A DNA stretch of 64,000 bases from contig OX485809.1 in NCBI GenBank assembly GCA_950295325.1, forward strand, positions 10,478,001 to 10,542,000, read 5' to 3'. This DNA is from Polytrichum commune. Lineage: Eukaryota; Streptophyta; Polytrichopsida; Polytrichales; Polytrichaceae. Below are positions 22,001 through 36,617 of this stretch, in pieces. The stretch's first letter is position 1. Each line of letters opens with the position of its first letter. A program made the position numbers and the translations under genes. The notes under the pieces were generated by a model. It had not been told where the DNA came from, ran no database searches, and saw only the letters and a program-made list of their open reading frames with translations.

Positions 22001-25000
22001 TGACATCCTTTTGGGATCATCTGTACACCGCAGGCAAAGAGGAAGCTCATTGAGGATCGCAAATTACTGAAAAAGACTGCTGAACCCTCAATTGGGAAGA
22101 CACACTGGAATTTTGTGCTGGAAGAAATGGCCTGGATGGCTAATGACTTCTTTCAGGTATTCACTTTTGACCACTTTATGTGGCATTATGGAGGCTGAAT
22201 GCTTTGGTTACTGAAATCTGCTATTTCTTTAACTGGACTCTGAAGTGTCTTTTAGGTGTACTATTATCTTCTTACTTTCTTTTTAATATCTTTCCAGAAT
22301 AATGCTGCAAGCTGTTATGAAGGAAATGAAAGTTCACTGTATCTGCTACAATCAAAGATGTAAAAGAAGTGACTGTATTGATTATGTTACCTTTACTAAA
22401 GCTGGATATGGTTCAGGCAATTGGAGTGGAGAGCAGGATATAGTGCTTTTACACCTTGCAGAAACAATTTAAACTTACTAGTCTGTCTGTTGAGCATGCA
22501 GTTGATTGACGACTTTATGACCGGGGGCATTAGTGTGTTGGTTCAGTTATTAATTAGCTTCACTCTTCCTGTGGTCTTGCACCTCTGAAATAAGTTCCTT
22601 GCTGAGTATTGCTTGTTATTTGTCTATTCTGGTACAGTTGATCTTGGTGATTGGGTGAGGATGGGGCGTTTATACAATCAAAATGGGATTCACTACTATC
22701 AGTAGCAGTGTATTCATATCAAATACAATTGTGATTGAATTTCCAGGAGAGAAGTAGGGATTTTGAACATCAGTAAGTCCAACTAGGGATAAGAGAGAAA
22801 GAAGAGTCCACTCCAATGTTCTTCAATTTGAGAATTTCTTTCAATCCACGGAAGTAAACACTCAAGCACCTCTTATCCTTATAATGACAAACATGAGCTG
22901 AAAGACAGCAACTTTCATTTTCTCCTAACTCCTCCGTCAATGTGGTTGAAGTTATGGACTTGACATGTTCTACAGAGTGTTTAAATCTGTCCCTTTTTTC
23001 CGGCTCAACTTGCATTGTTTACCACTACTCTTATGCTCCCAAGGGCTTTCAAAAGCTTGGTGAAGTCTTTGATCAGACTGTAGTCTTTGACACTTAAATC
23101 TTGTAAAATCTTAGACTTATGAGATGGATACTGAAAGTGCTGATGCCTTCCTCGCATGACTTGCAGTGTTTAGGTGTCTGTTTCTCTTTGGTTTGGTGAT
23201 GCTTGAGGAGGTGATAGTCAACCTGTTGCACATGTACATATTTTATGTCTGTAACTTGTTGGTGCTTGTTTGTTCAGGAACGGCTGTGGAAGAGGGCTCA
23301 AGCTGCTCACATTTGTCGGACAATTGCTGAAGAGAAGGGGCTTGATGAGTTTCGTGCATCAGAGTTGTGTAGAAGGCAACAAAAACTTGCAAGCTTCTGT
23401 GCAAGTGCTGTGATGGACTTTTGGCGTATAGCTGAAGCTGCAATAATGAAAGATAAGACTCTTAATAAAAGTTGGACACAAGAAAGAGTGAAGGTTGATA
23501 AACATGACACTGGAGCTGTTCCTATGGATGTTGACAATCCTGTCACAGAAGAGGTAGGCTGCTTGGCTCGTGTTAAGTAGTACTTTTGTTGATGATCTAA
23601 CTGTTTACGCTTTTTCTTTGTTAATGTGACAAGCTACCGTTGAAGATGCCATCAAATTGGCTGTGATGCATGTGAATAGAGTAATTAAGATAATGAGGAC
23701 ATTCTTGCAACTATAGTATCTACCAGGAATAGATGAACACTATGCCATGCACTTTTAGTCTCTTACTGTGCTGTCTTTACAAATGAATGCATTTCCATTG
23801 ATCAGGTTTCAGAGAAGTCCCTGGAGGTCGAAACAAATGAGAAGGGAAATATTTCAAGTATTCAAAATTATTCTGTTCGGTTCTTAAAAGCATCAGGTTT
23901 TGAGAAAATAGGGCCAGCGGAAGCCCCAGCTACACCTGAGCGATACTGGGAAAGCAGTAGCAGCTTAGATCCTTTTTGGGAGGATCGATTTTCTGAGGTA
24001 CAACTAATAATGATCCATCTGATGTGCAAAAATATTGTCTTTGCATGATGAGGGTAAAAGAAACTCAGTTTGACAAAATGCTCTTGTATACTATATTCTC
24101 AGCTCTTCTACATTTGGGTTATGTTTCAGGAATCTTTGTTTTATGTAGTCCCCAGTGGATCAATGGAAGCATACCGCATCTCTGTGGAGTTGGAGACAAA
24201 GGTACAAAAATTAATAGCTGTATCATATGATTTTGGCATTAGTGGTCATATAGTTCTTAATCTTGCACTGAGGTTTTGTTGTAGGTTATGATTGTTGAGA
24301 ACAAGAAATCCTGTTGCTCAAATTCTTAGCCATGGAATGCATAAAAGTTTGACTCAATCATGGCTTTGATGTTGTAAATACCTGGTTACTGATAATATAT
24401 GAAACTTGCATAATGTGCAAGTCTAAGAATCAGGCACCTGCTTTGTTGTTCTTGGGTTGTGCCATGTCTGTGAAGGATGTGTGGAGCAAAATGGGGGTAT
24501 GGAAACCCTGCAGTTTTATTTCAATGGGAACAATTATCCTTCTTAATATAGGGACAAACAAAAGTATCTAAGGACATTGTTTTCAATGTCTGCAGGAGTT
24601 CCAAGAGAAGCATGCAGCAGCTGTTGCAGAGGCAGAGGCAGAGGAATTTTCCAATGATGCTGGTTCACAGGAAGACGAGCAGACTATTCTCACAGCTGAG
24701 GAAGGCCGGTCACACATATCTAAAAAGAAAAGGAAGAAGATTCTGAAAACCCCCGGTGCTGTGCCAAAGATTGAAGGAAGCGGGCTTCAAGGTCGAGCTA
24801 CCTGTTTCTTGAGGGCGACTTGTTTTTGTGAGATGTTGGAATTGTTGGTTCTAATCCCTGATCAGCAAGATAAGCATACTTTATGCATGCATTGTTTACA
24901 TTTTATTGCAATATTCTATCAATGACTGTTCAGCTCATTTCCAGCATTTGGCAAACTCTCAGGATTCTCATTCCAATCGTCAGTATTGTTGGATGCCGAT

Positions 25001-28000
25001 GGGGGGCATCCCTCACCAATTGTAACTGGAAAGCGGTCTTTGTCTGGTGGATTGGGATCAAATTTACCTGGCAGCATCCCTGTAAAGCGTGCGCGCTCGT
25101 CAGCAGCAAACCTCCGACCTCGTGCCACTCCCTTCAGTACCTCCCCAGGTACAAAAATCATCCATCAAGGAGAACCTACTTATGTCATGTTTCTGAGAAA
25201 TGTCCTGTATATCAATGGAAGGAGTTTCGAATAGCTTAATGTATGACCAGTATACATTATTGGGTTTGTGAGCTCTACATACGAAACTGAAAGCTTTTGC
25301 ATTAGTCTGTTTCTTGTACCTTCGTTTGTGTTGGGAAGGAAATGACCATAGGGGGTTTTATTTTCATTTGAAACAAATAATATTGGAACTTGCAATTAGT
25401 TGTCAAAAGGTTCAATATCTGCACTGGTCGTATTCTGAACTTCTATTCTACTATCATGATGTAAGTTTTCTGATTTTTTTGGCTTGGGGTTTCCACGTAT
25501 TCAATTCTCCAGGGACAACTGGAATTCTACAACGACAAGGACTAGGTTCTCGGTCACCGCAGGATGATGCCACAGACATTTTAGATTCTTCTACTAGAGG
25601 TGAAGACACTAGTGATACTCCTAGCAGCAAATTGCATGGACTTGGAAGTGATGGTACTTTCATTGGTAAATCCAAGCCGAAGAAAAAGAAAATGAAGTCT
25701 CATTCAATTTTGCCTGGATTGAGATCTTCTGAAGGAGGGATATCTGCAGGCACACCTGGCAAGGTAATATACATTTGTATTTTGTCTGAGTATTAGACCT
25801 GAACTTTGTATGCTGAAACAGAAGTATTAATACAGGAGCATCCTTATTCTCATACTTTTGTTTCTTATTTTGTAGGGTTCTGATGGTGTCTCTCAAGATC
25901 TTCTACAATATGAACAGGTGCTAACAACTAGCCTTTGTTGTGTTGTTTTTACTTTTACGAAGAGTAAGCCCAATAGGGGCATATTGGTCCAAAGGTATTG
26001 GAGGGATGGTCATCATTCTTTGCATGAGTTTCACTTGGGTTTGCTTCTGGTGAAGGGAGAATAGGAGAGTGAGGGGTTGTATCTAGACATTAAATGGAGT
26101 TCACACCTTAAATCTCTCCTTTGTCTTGTTATGTATGCTAAGTCTATCTCTGCTGACATTCAGATGAACTTATTCCATGTGAATGGTTCTGGGGAACAGA
26201 TGAAGCGCAAAGGGGACACTCATTGGACACCTAATAATGGGGCTGATCAGAGCCTGGGTAATCCTTTTCTTGATAGTTAGAATGTGACATGACTTATTTT
26301 AGCATTGAGTAGAATTTGTTTTTTCATTAGAAAGTATACAGGCTTGTGCAATTTGGCATAAATCATAGTTCTGATATTTTTCCATGTGAGGACTAAACCA
26401 CCAATAGGAATGGGTGCAGATACTCCAGGTACACCAGGATCACAGGGTTTACCAGGGCAACAGATTTTGAAGAAACAAAAGCTGTTCAAGGCTGAGACAA
26501 ACAGTGATGCAGTTCCTACTTCCCTCATACCCACTTCCCAGGCATGTCAGATTCAGAGCAAACTACTCAAACAAAACAGCGTGCGAGATCGTATTCGAAG
26601 GGCTCGGCCAAACAGCAAAGTGAGCTGTGTCTCCATATGTTCACGTTCCTGCAGATGTAGCAACTATCTGCTGTCTAGCTGTCTACATGGGCCGATCCTT
26701 TCCAATACATAATCTTTGTGTGCACTGAGGGCAAATTCGTTGGTAGAGCTTGTTTTCAGAATATCTAAATGTTCCTCAAAAGTTCATACACTGGAATATT
26801 TTCCTGGTGGAATTAAATTCTTATGGACTGCTTTTTTTTAAATATTTAGATATTTTATCTAAAAAACATCTATATATTTTTTTGCAGGTCGTTCCAAGTC
26901 CAGGAGCTGGGATTGGCATTCCATGGTCGGCCAGTGAAGATCAAGTATGTACTCTTGTTAGCATTGGGTATTTGATGCACTTGGTAGATGCTGTAGGGTT
27001 GGTGCTTGTCAGTCTATGCTTCAGTTTGTTAGCGTTAATTCGATTGCCCAGGACTACATGCAGATTGCTTTGAAGAAGATGCTGTGACATAGCATTTAGT
27101 CCCTGACCACAACTTCGTAGTATAATCTGCCTTGTACTATCTTTAGTGTATAAGAATAGGAGGATTGAACAAGAATTACTACACCGATGTGTGCAATTAG
27201 GTTGCCCCAAGCTAATTTTTTGACATTCCATACTTTTTGAAGATTTGTTACCTCAGTAACAAAATACGTGAAATATTTTTTACTGTGGTTTCCATACGGA
27301 TTAATAGACAAAGTTTTTGTGATCTGATTCTGACTCAAGGTAATTTTTATGGGTAATGAGGCAATCTATTTGTGAAGGCAACCTTATTGCACACAGCAGT
27401 GTACAGTTTCAAACAGCATACACGTCTGCATTCCTTTACAAGCCATGAGATGGAAACTCCCCTTAGCTAACTAGCCCGAAACTCGAACGCTGAAGATATT
27501 CATGATGCACTTTAGAATAGATTCTCTTCATGAGCATATTATTTTAACAGAATTAACCAGGGGATCTAATTAGTTGAGAGCTGTTCCTCATGTCTTGTGC
27601 AGGCAATTGTGGCACTAGTAAATGATTTAGGCCAAAACTGGGAACTGGTCAGCGATGTCTTGAGCTCAAGTTCTCAGATCAAGGTACACAACTTGATGTT
27701 TTTGCTTGGAAGGTCTGGGAACATAGCATCATACCTTTCATACATGCCAACCGTTTGAGCAGAGCAAAGTAAGCACAGTAGTGTATCTCAAGGAATTTCT
27801 GTTCAATGTACTAAATGCTTGATGGAGTTAATCTGTTCTGTAATGGACCAGCCATCCCTCCTGTGACTCTATTAAGTGGCCATGGTTTGAGGCTGCAACA
27901 GTCCAACCAGTGCAGACGATTAGCTAGGACCAAATTGTATTCCAAGCAACTTAGGGCTGTAGGTCCTGGGGAAGTGATGTATTAAGGCAATTATCTGCCA

Positions 28001-31000
28001 CACTGAATTTTTTTAATAGAGTTGGAACCTGTATCCATGCAGTATGCTTCATGCTGCAGTATAGTGACATTGATATATCATGTTTCAGGGTATTTATCGG
28101 AAACCCGAGCAGTGCAAGGAAAGACACAAATCTTTGACAGAAAGACCAGGTTCAGATGGCCAAGAAAATGCAGAGGATCCGACTTCCTCACAGCCACAGA
28201 GTTTGAAAGTAAGTCACAGTGTTACTTATGATTATTGACAGATTGTTTCTGGAAAAAATTTCTTCAACTGTTTTGAAAGTGGGGTAGGGTAAAAATATGC
28301 ATGTGCTGTGAGGAAGACAATATTTTCTCAATTTAGGAGTTAATGGCTACACATTATGGGGCTTGATTTCTGTATCTGGAATACATACTGTGGCCATGTA
28401 GCTGGTTGTTAAAATCTTTGTGAACTTTGTTGTTACCTATTGCAGTTTACACTTTTGTGACAAGTGTTTTTATTGTAGCAGGGTAGTGGTAGATCTTCAA
28501 GAATTCAGATATCACCAGAGGAGGACACTCTTAAACATCTTGAACATCTGATTCAAGTTGCAACAAAGTATCGCACACAGAAATCTTTGGTATGAGTCTA
28601 ATAACCATGTATCTCAAATTTGATTGGTTGGGATGCAATTCAGCACATCAATCCTATAACATACTACCTGTTATACGTATTGCTGTGGACCCCATTGGCA
28701 TTTTGTGAAGTGGGTGTGTGGATTTGTCATATTTCATTTACTGTGACTGGTTCTTGTGTGCTTCCCAGTCCTGGGGCTTTGGGGATGAGGATCAATATTC
28801 AATGTGTATTGAAGTGATTGAATGTTTTGTGCATCATCATTTTTGACATAATATTTATGCATACCAGCACTTGATGCAAGTACGATTTTGTATTGGTTTT
28901 TTGATTCTGAGTTGTGGTTCTATCCAGACTGTGAACAGTGAATCTGAAGATCAAAAGAGTTTGGCAGAACCGCACTCGTCTCATTCAAATGCCATGGCTC
29001 CATTCTTTACTGGTCGCCCTCCTAAGTGAGTCAGTTTGGCAGCTTGTAACTTTCTTGTCTATTTCAGTTCCTCCATTCTCACCACACCCTACCATCAGTG
29101 AAATTGATGCAATGAGCCACTGTTTATTTCACCTAAAGGACATATGTAGGACTTATTATCCGCTGTGTGTTTTCATTATTTTTTCTTGTGTGTTTCAGCT
29201 GTCTAGTTTGGACATTTCCAGGTAAGCATGTCCAAAGTTGAGTGTGTCTTGACAAATATGTGTGCAAATATCTCAATGGAACAGTTATGTGCTCACTACC
29301 CACTCTTACTGACATGAGTTTGTGATATGTGTATTTCCTGGATGACAGCCCTTTGGATCTGTGTGATCGAGGGACTAATCATGGAGATGTTGGTCCCCAT
29401 TCCTATCCAATCCAGCTTCCACCTGGGAGTCTGTTATGCCCTCCAAATCCAGCTTTGCCGCCTGGCCTTGGAATGAGGCCTCCCTCAGGTGGATTGCCCC
29501 CTTTGTTGCCAGGCACAAATAATCTGCATTTAGGACAATCCGCAGTCACTTCTTCTGCTGCCATAAATGCTGCAGCTACAAGGTGAGTATATTTTTACTG
29601 AAAGCAGTTGATGCTGTAGACTTTAAATTACGTTTGATCTCTCTTTGAAGGTTTCTGGCGATGTGTTCTTTAATTTTCACTTCAAGGTTCAGTTCGAAGG
29701 AAACTGGGATAATGAATGTCCCCTACATCTCTTGCTACACTTATAATCTATAGTCAATCTATGGTCTATTGTCAATCAGATCAAAATGCTAAGTTGTCAA
29801 GCAGATTGATGACATGTGAAAGACAATATAGAGTCATTCAATCACTCTTTGTGCCTAGAACCTTATAGTAGCAAATTCAATTCAGGTTACAGTCCATTGC
29901 CACCATGGGTAGCACCCAACATATTTTGATCAACATATGTTTTTTGCCACCTCGTGGATGATGCCCTGAATTGACCCAGATTTCTTCAAATTTAACAGAC
30001 ATTCTACAGCATAAAGTCATCTATCTGAGGTTCTGGCGATTATTTTGTAGGGATGCCCAAATGTTTACTATGAATAAGTTCTCTCCTGAAGAAACCAATC
30101 GACTGCGGATGGCTACCAATAATCTATCAGTATTCAATGCTAGGCGAGGGCAACAGCAGGCTGCTTCTGCTACATCAGGGTTACCTGTGCTTGGTGGCTT
30201 GCCAGGCCCAAGTGATCTTTCTATGCTTTCTACTAATGGAGGAGGGGGAATGCTGGGTGGACTAAGCCGTAATTTGCCACTTCCACGAGCAGGATTGCCA
30301 GGCATGGGGTCACCTTTAGTACAGACTCTTGGCCCGGGTGGGTTGAGTGGCATGCTACCTCCATCAGGAAGCCATTCTCAAACAAGGAAAATTTCTAGTC
30401 TGGTGAATATGGTTCTGGTGAGAAGCACTTCTCTTTAATCTACTTCCTTCCTTTCTATCCATTATTGACCAATAAGATGTTAGTCTACAAAACTTATTAC
30501 TCCTGCTATTTGCATTTAGTTCGTGTCATTGTCGCACTTGTTTTTCTCTACTACTGGTTACTACTGGTAGTCAAAAAGGTGAATGTTATATAGAAAATCC
30601 AGGCCATGTGCTTTTGTAGGGAAATCAATTTGTAGAGAAATCTAAATGTCTTCGTTGAGTTATTGGTCCTCTTGTAAGAGTCTTTCCCCTTCCCATCCTG
30701 TTACAAATTCGTAATTCCTCTGTACTTTCTATCTTTGATTGCTGTTTTTTGTCTAGTCTTTCCAGTGCTTGTGTATATATGCAGTATAATTCAAATAATC
30801 TACAGGTCTTCAAGAATCACTTTAAGAAAAATTTCTTGGTATTTCTAGGTTCAAGGCTGCTCTGAGGAGCTGCGTTTGCAATGTCTACAGCAACTGCAAA
30901 GCTTAGCTCAACAGGGTGAACCTCAAGCTTCTCAAGCTCTGTCTAAGCTGAGCAGTGAAATGGCTACGATGCCCTTGCCACCACAGGTGATGCTCAAATG

Positions 31001-34000
31001 CCTGAAAATGTCTTATGAATTGAAGTTGTTGATGTAACACATGATATCAGGAAAGGAATAAACTATATGTGCTCATAACTTTTTTGGATGGAACCGATTT
31101 TATCTTGAGAAACAAATTTATGAGCATTTGAGTTCAATTGCCCCTTTGCCTCTTAACAGGACGGAACTTGATTCTGAATTGTGATAGATTGTCTTTAAAA
31201 TCAGAGGGGATGTTGCTTTGTTTTGTGTGCGACATCAATAGGAGTTCTCTGAATAGTGACTGAAGATAGCCACGTGGATAAGGAGGGATAACAGAGCCTG
31301 AAATTTTCTGAATTGTGTGCCAGATAGGACACTAGTCCAATTATGGTATCTTGACTAAATATATAGCGTCAGTACAGGCTGTCCATTTAATTTGGTCCGA
31401 ACCGACTCAACTGTGACTTAGGTGGAGGGACCCTCATGTCATTTTATCCCCTCCAACTTGGCTTGCCCCTTCTTTGTCATGTATTTGGAGGTCTCACTTT
31501 TCACCTTTTCTTTTTGCGTTTCAAATACTAATTGGTGGAGAACTGACCCTGTTGATAATGATCTAATTTATACTTATCTGGTGTTGTTCCCGATGCCTCC
31601 TATAATAGAGGGGAATCATCAAGTTTAGAGTGCAGTTCTTGGGTTTCAACATTTATTTATCTTGATATTATAATTTCCTGTCCACTACCACATGGGTATG
31701 ACCTGAATATAGGGGTTAGAGGATGTTGCACAAAAAGAAGAAAATCTGCATTTTCATAGGGAGATATTTGGGATGTCCTTTGACACTGGTAATGCCTTGG
31801 AACAGCCCAGACGGCCAAAGGACAGTGAAAGTACAATCTGAGTCTTTCTCCCAGGGACTTCTTCCCAAGTTTCATAGATTCATAGAAGTAAGCTACTAAG
31901 CACCCTTGATCTTCCATATTGAAAACCTGAAAGACTACTAAAATAACTGCTAGTGTCTCCACTGGCTTCAGAGTATCTGGTGCAAATAAAATTGGGACAA
32001 GTGTTACCTTCATTTCAGAAATCATAGAGGAAATATATATCCTAGTCATGGAGTTTAAATCATCTCTTCATCCTTTGAGGGTTTTCTTAACATTGGTTGA
32101 CATTTGTCCTAATGTCCTAAAAAATGAGTCAAATTTTCTGTTGGGTTTCTACCAGCTCTTATATCCTAGTTGCTCCTATTGCGATCCTATTTGTCTCTAC
32201 TCTGGCATCAGAGATTTGACAACCCTGTGCCTTTTATAATTGTCAAGAGGTTAGAGTTGATGTGTATGACCTAGATATGTCGGTGGGCTTTATCTTGTAA
32301 CTGTTTGGAGATACCGTTCAAGGCACTTCTTATTTGATGCTTCACACCAGTAGAAAGAATGTCTTCTAAGATTCAGTTGTATTTTTGTACTATGCCACGT
32401 TTGCTTGTTTGTTTGGGCTATAAATGGCTTCTTTATTTGTGGCTCTTTTATCATTGTAGTCTTGCTTTCTATACCTTCTGGATTTTTCACACACCATTTT
32501 CGTGATGTTATATTTTCTTACTAGGGACTTAGAAGATTGTATTTTAGAGCTTTCAGTGGCTACTGTTCATTGTGATTACAAAAGCATCTTATTGTGAAGT
32601 TCTCCAGTATTATTCAGGATGGTTTGACCTGCTGTCAGGAGTCAGGTGTAGGACATTAGCTGTGCAAAGTTTAGTATGATACAGACCAAGTTCAATATGA
32701 ATTCACAGAGAAGGCTCTCGCTTGGCCCAAGCTCAGTTTCTGCAACAGCAGAGTCCCTGTGTATTGTTTCCAGTCATGCTGATAAGTCAGGCAGTACACG
32801 CACTTATCTAGATTTTAGCAATGTCTATATGCTTAGCAATATAAGCGACTTCAAATTTAGTGTAGTTTGATTTGGTCACTCATGTTGGTTACATCTGTGC
32901 CACAGCCATTTTCGCCACAACATCAGCATTCACTTCAGTTGCACCAACAGCAGCCACAGCAACAGCAACATCAACATCATCAACAAGAGCAGCAGCAACA
33001 ACGACAACAAACTCAGAATCAACAACATAATCAACAGGCAAGAACTTGGATTCTTCAAGACTGTAGGCAACATCAAAGGTGTCAGTCTGATGATCTTGTT
33101 CCTTTTAGCCACTAGCATCCTGACTAGATCTGTACTCCTTCTGTCCCCATTTATCCTGAAGCAATTTCTTTTAAGTTGATTCCATCCGACACTTCATAAT
33201 TTGCTCCTGAAATATCATCTCAGTATGGTACTACTATACAGTGTGATTCATTTTTTCCTTTAGTGCAATTGAAGACGTTATTGAACCCTCTCAAATCTAC
33301 AACTGACAATCTGATGAACAACTTTGCAGGCATATATTGCTGCAGAGGCCCGCATGAAGGATCAACAGCAGCGGCAGCAGCAGCAGCAACAACAACAAAA
33401 GCAAAGGCTTCCTGGATCCCTCCCACCTGCTCCCCAATTGCAGCATATGCTGGCTCCTCCCCATCAAAATTCTGTAACAAGTCTTCCCTCTCGGCATGTG
33501 GCTTCTACGTCTCACGTCTTAACTCAACAGCCACATAACAGCACTCAAAAACAATCTGTTCAACAACAATCAGGTGGTCCTTCCCAAATGTCTCAGCCAG
33601 CTCTAGCCTCATCAAGCTTGCAAACATCACCAGCTTCTCCATCTACTTCAGGACAACCTAATCTTCCTCCCCAGCAACCTTCATTGCCACAACAAAATCA
33701 GCCTCCCGGACAATTATCACAAGGTTCAGGGCTAGGCAAACCCTCACAGGCTAAGCAGATACAGAAGCAGGCTCAGCAGACCTCTCAGCAACCACAACAA
33801 CAGCAAGCCTCAAGGAGTGGCAAGGGACCCGGCAAAGGAAGTATGATGATGCAGGCTCATCCTCCACAGGGTGGACTGCCTAGCACAAATTCCGGGAGCT
33901 TGAGTGGTCAGCCGCAGGGTGAGTCACCTGGGCAGATGCAATCAGGACAAAGGGGTCAATCGCAAGTTGGTCAAGTTCAAGGTGGAAAGGTACATTCTGG

Positions 34001-36617
34001 GTCTCAGCCAGGCATTTCGGGTGGGTCGCAATCTCAAGGAGGTCAGCTGCAGGGAGGAAATCAGGCCCAGTCTTCGGCTTCTGTTGCACCACAGCAGAAG
34101 GTGTCGCAGCAACAGCAGCAGACTCCTCAGGTATGCTTGGTTTGGTCTGCATGGAGTTGATTCCAAACATATAATGAGTGACTGCAATTAGTCCTCACAT
34201 TTTTGTAAGTTTATTGATATCTTCTCAATATCTTTACACCATTTATTCTGACTGCTTCTATCAGCACGTGTTGCAGTGTTGTGCTCTACCTCCTGTCACC
34301 TATGTACAAGGGAGGAAGGTCTTTTATGCTGTGAATAAGTCACCCTCTTCCTCATTTCTCTGCAATAATGCCATGTTGGAATATGCTTCTGTTCTTTCCA
34401 GTTCAATCCTTTTGTGGGCTAATATTCCGACCAAACGCATGTTCTAGGGTGGAGTAAGCAAGCAACAACAGGGGTCATCTTCACAGCAAACTGTTCCAGC
34501 AGTTTCTCAGCAACCAACCTCTCAGCCCATCCCAAGCCAGCAACCCACATCATCTGCACCTTCCACACAACAGTCTCAGCAATTGCAGCGGAGACAAGTG
34601 TCACAGCCACAACCAGCACGAAGGTGAGTCCTTGATGCTCTGATTATTCCTGTTGTGGACCTGACGGGAATTATGGCAGCTAGCAAGTGCTTTGGTTTTC
34701 TTGGTAACTATTCATGATATTATATTTGAAGAGCTTGTGAATTTAAACTGCCGGGTTAATCCATTGTACCTTCTAGAGTGTTTGTAAAGGCAATACTTTT
34801 TATCTTGAATTGTGCTTCTTACCTCAAGACTGTAGAGGTTGTCAGTACATCCTAAGGCAGCACTCTTCCTGTCTGCACAATCCTCAGTTAATGTGCACCT
34901 TCTTTAAAGTGCCTTGGAGTTTTTATCTTCCTCCTCTGGACTCGGTAACTTGCATCACTTTCCTCATTCATAGTAATTGGTTTGATTTGTGATACACTGA
35001 AAATACATTCAGAGTAGGTTGAGCTTTTAGGAGTGATTACTGTGGACGTTTTCTGATCTGTAATGGCTTGATATTGGGACGTTTTCCTACAAAATCTTGC
35101 AAATTCTGAGCTTATGTGGTTTTCCTGTATAGCATAACTGAATTACTTAATCTTGTCAATTTGCAAGCAAGAATCAGATTTAAAATATTTTCATTTACAC
35201 GGGCTAGGAGGCTGCTTTGGAAATCTATGATCAGCTTCCAAGCAACTCCAACTCTCGCCAGATTCGTCATTGGTAATAGAGAAAAGAAGGGCACGTTTAT
35301 ACATTATAAATAGATGTTTTGTTTGGTATATGTACACAGGTTGCAAACACGGCATCTTAATACTACGATGGCTTTGCCCATATCAGGGCAAATTGGCAAG
35401 ACAGGAATGCAGCAGACAGGGCAAGGGCTTCCTTCACAGATGGCAGCACCACCTAGTCATAACCTCTACCAACTTGGTGGGACAATGGCACTAGGAAACC
35501 CTATGAACATGAACAATGCTAACTTGCATGGCATGACCTTCTCGTCTGCTCTCAACTCGAGCACAGTTGAGACGAATCCTATGCCGTGGAAACCGCATCA
35601 GGCCATATCTCCACTGTCAGGTGGAATGTACAACTTAACACGCACAAACAGTGCAGGGTCAGGACAAGTGCCACCTATTGGGAGCTCAGGGTTGCACTTA
35701 CCATCATCAAATGGTAACTCCAGTATGTCAGCACTCTCCAGCCCAGGCATCCATGTGGGCTCACCAAGTATGACTCAGGGCTTGGCCAGTATGCAAGGTG
35801 CCTCGGGTTTGCATAGCCAGAAGGCAATGAACCCAGTTTTGAATGGAAGGCCTCTTCTTGGCTCTCAGCAGGGTATTGCGTCTGGACAGCGGAATCTGCA
35901 GATGCCTGTCCCGGTAGCTATGCGAAACATGGGGAGCTCTCAAATGAGGCCAAGTGTACCTCCGCCTGTTACTGGAGGTTTATCGAGTTCGACAACGGGG
36001 GGTGTCCTCCAAGGGATGCCATCAAACGGTTCATTCCAAGGAGTTCCTACAGCTGGGCCAAATCATTCTGCACCCATGTCCAGTCCAATGCCCTTGAATG
36101 GTGGGCAGGTACGTGTGCTGCCTTACCTTGTATTCAGGAGAGTTTGTTAGATTATTGGATTTTCCAAGTTTGTGGTGGCCTAGTGTTACTGGAAGTAATT
36201 TTCTGAGCAGGGGTTCAATGTACCATTAATTTCAGTAGCCCTCAAAACTTGTAGAGAAAAGGTGGGAAGGTATGTGAAGATAGTGATCTGTTCAGCAACT
36301 TACCTTTGCAGTCATATGAGCGTCTGTTTAATGCTTTGGAGTTTGCAAAGTTTGTGGTGGGTCTAGTGTTATTTGAGGTATTATTTTGAGCAGTGGTTGA
36401 ATGTATGGCAATCTCCAGTAGACCTCAAACTTATATAGAGAAAAATGTGCATGTTCTGCAGCTGCGGCCACCACATGGAGGGCATGTACCATCATTATCC
36501 CAAAAACCTGTCACTTCAGCTGCTAATGGGAGCTCCTCTTCTGGAAGCACAATTCCATCTACAGCTGGTCAGGCTCCTCTTCCCTCTGTCGAGACAACTC
36601 CAGCAGCTTCCTCATAG
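19010..36617 (+). CDS. EAF1: EAF1/VID21-like HSA-SANT scaffold of a NuA4-type histone acetyltransferase complex
   Basis: Plant EAF1 proteins are nuclear platform subunits of the NuA4 acetyltransferase. Exons I place: 19010-19101, 19273-19327, 19560-19646, about 19990-20066, about 20394-21898, 22034-22156, 23278-23553, 23806-23997, 24130-24201, 24596-24791, 24945-25148, 25513-25763, 25876-25917, 26164-26257, 26408-26619, 26888-26944, 27603-27683, 28089-28208, 28482-28589, 28928-29025, 29349-29582, 30051-30417, 30849-30986, about 32707-32745, 32906-33037, 33330-34130, 34448-34623, 35340-36108, 36462-36617. The total is near 2,250 residues. Diagnostic parts are AIEKAQAELR and REELRRELEFLEK at the N-terminus, the HSA domain (KTHWNFVLEEMAWMANDF, then ERLWKRAQAAHICR; about 620-660), the SANT/Myb domain (PWSASEDQ, LVNDLGQNWELVSD, YRKPEQCKERHK; about 1165-1230), and a Gln/Ser-rich tail. 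The start is the first in-frame ATG after a stop; VNAE just upstream suggests a further 5' exon. Exon 4, the exon 5 acceptor and exon 24 are unresolved. Phases of the others agree. Confidence 0.88.
33038..33039 (+). other. GC 5' splice site in the Q-rich part of EAF1
   Basis: The exon ends CAA CAG and continues GCAAGA. The next exon, from 33330 behind a TTTGCAG acceptor, begins GCATATATTGCTGC (AYIAAEARMKD), phase 0. Using this GC donor joins QQ to AYIAAEARM, in line with the plant family. No GT donor nearby keeps the frame; the candidate at 33064 would shift it. Confidence 0.65.
33340..34130 (+). repeat. CAG/CAA-rich low-complexity coding tract of EAF1
   Basis: Within one 267-codon exon, glutamine runs are followed by Gln/Ser/Pro/Gly-rich sequence (SQLQGG, SGQPQG and similar). 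The preceding exon (32906-33037) is also almost pure Gln/His. Such tails are common in transcription cofactors and probably disordered. Confidence 0.8.
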
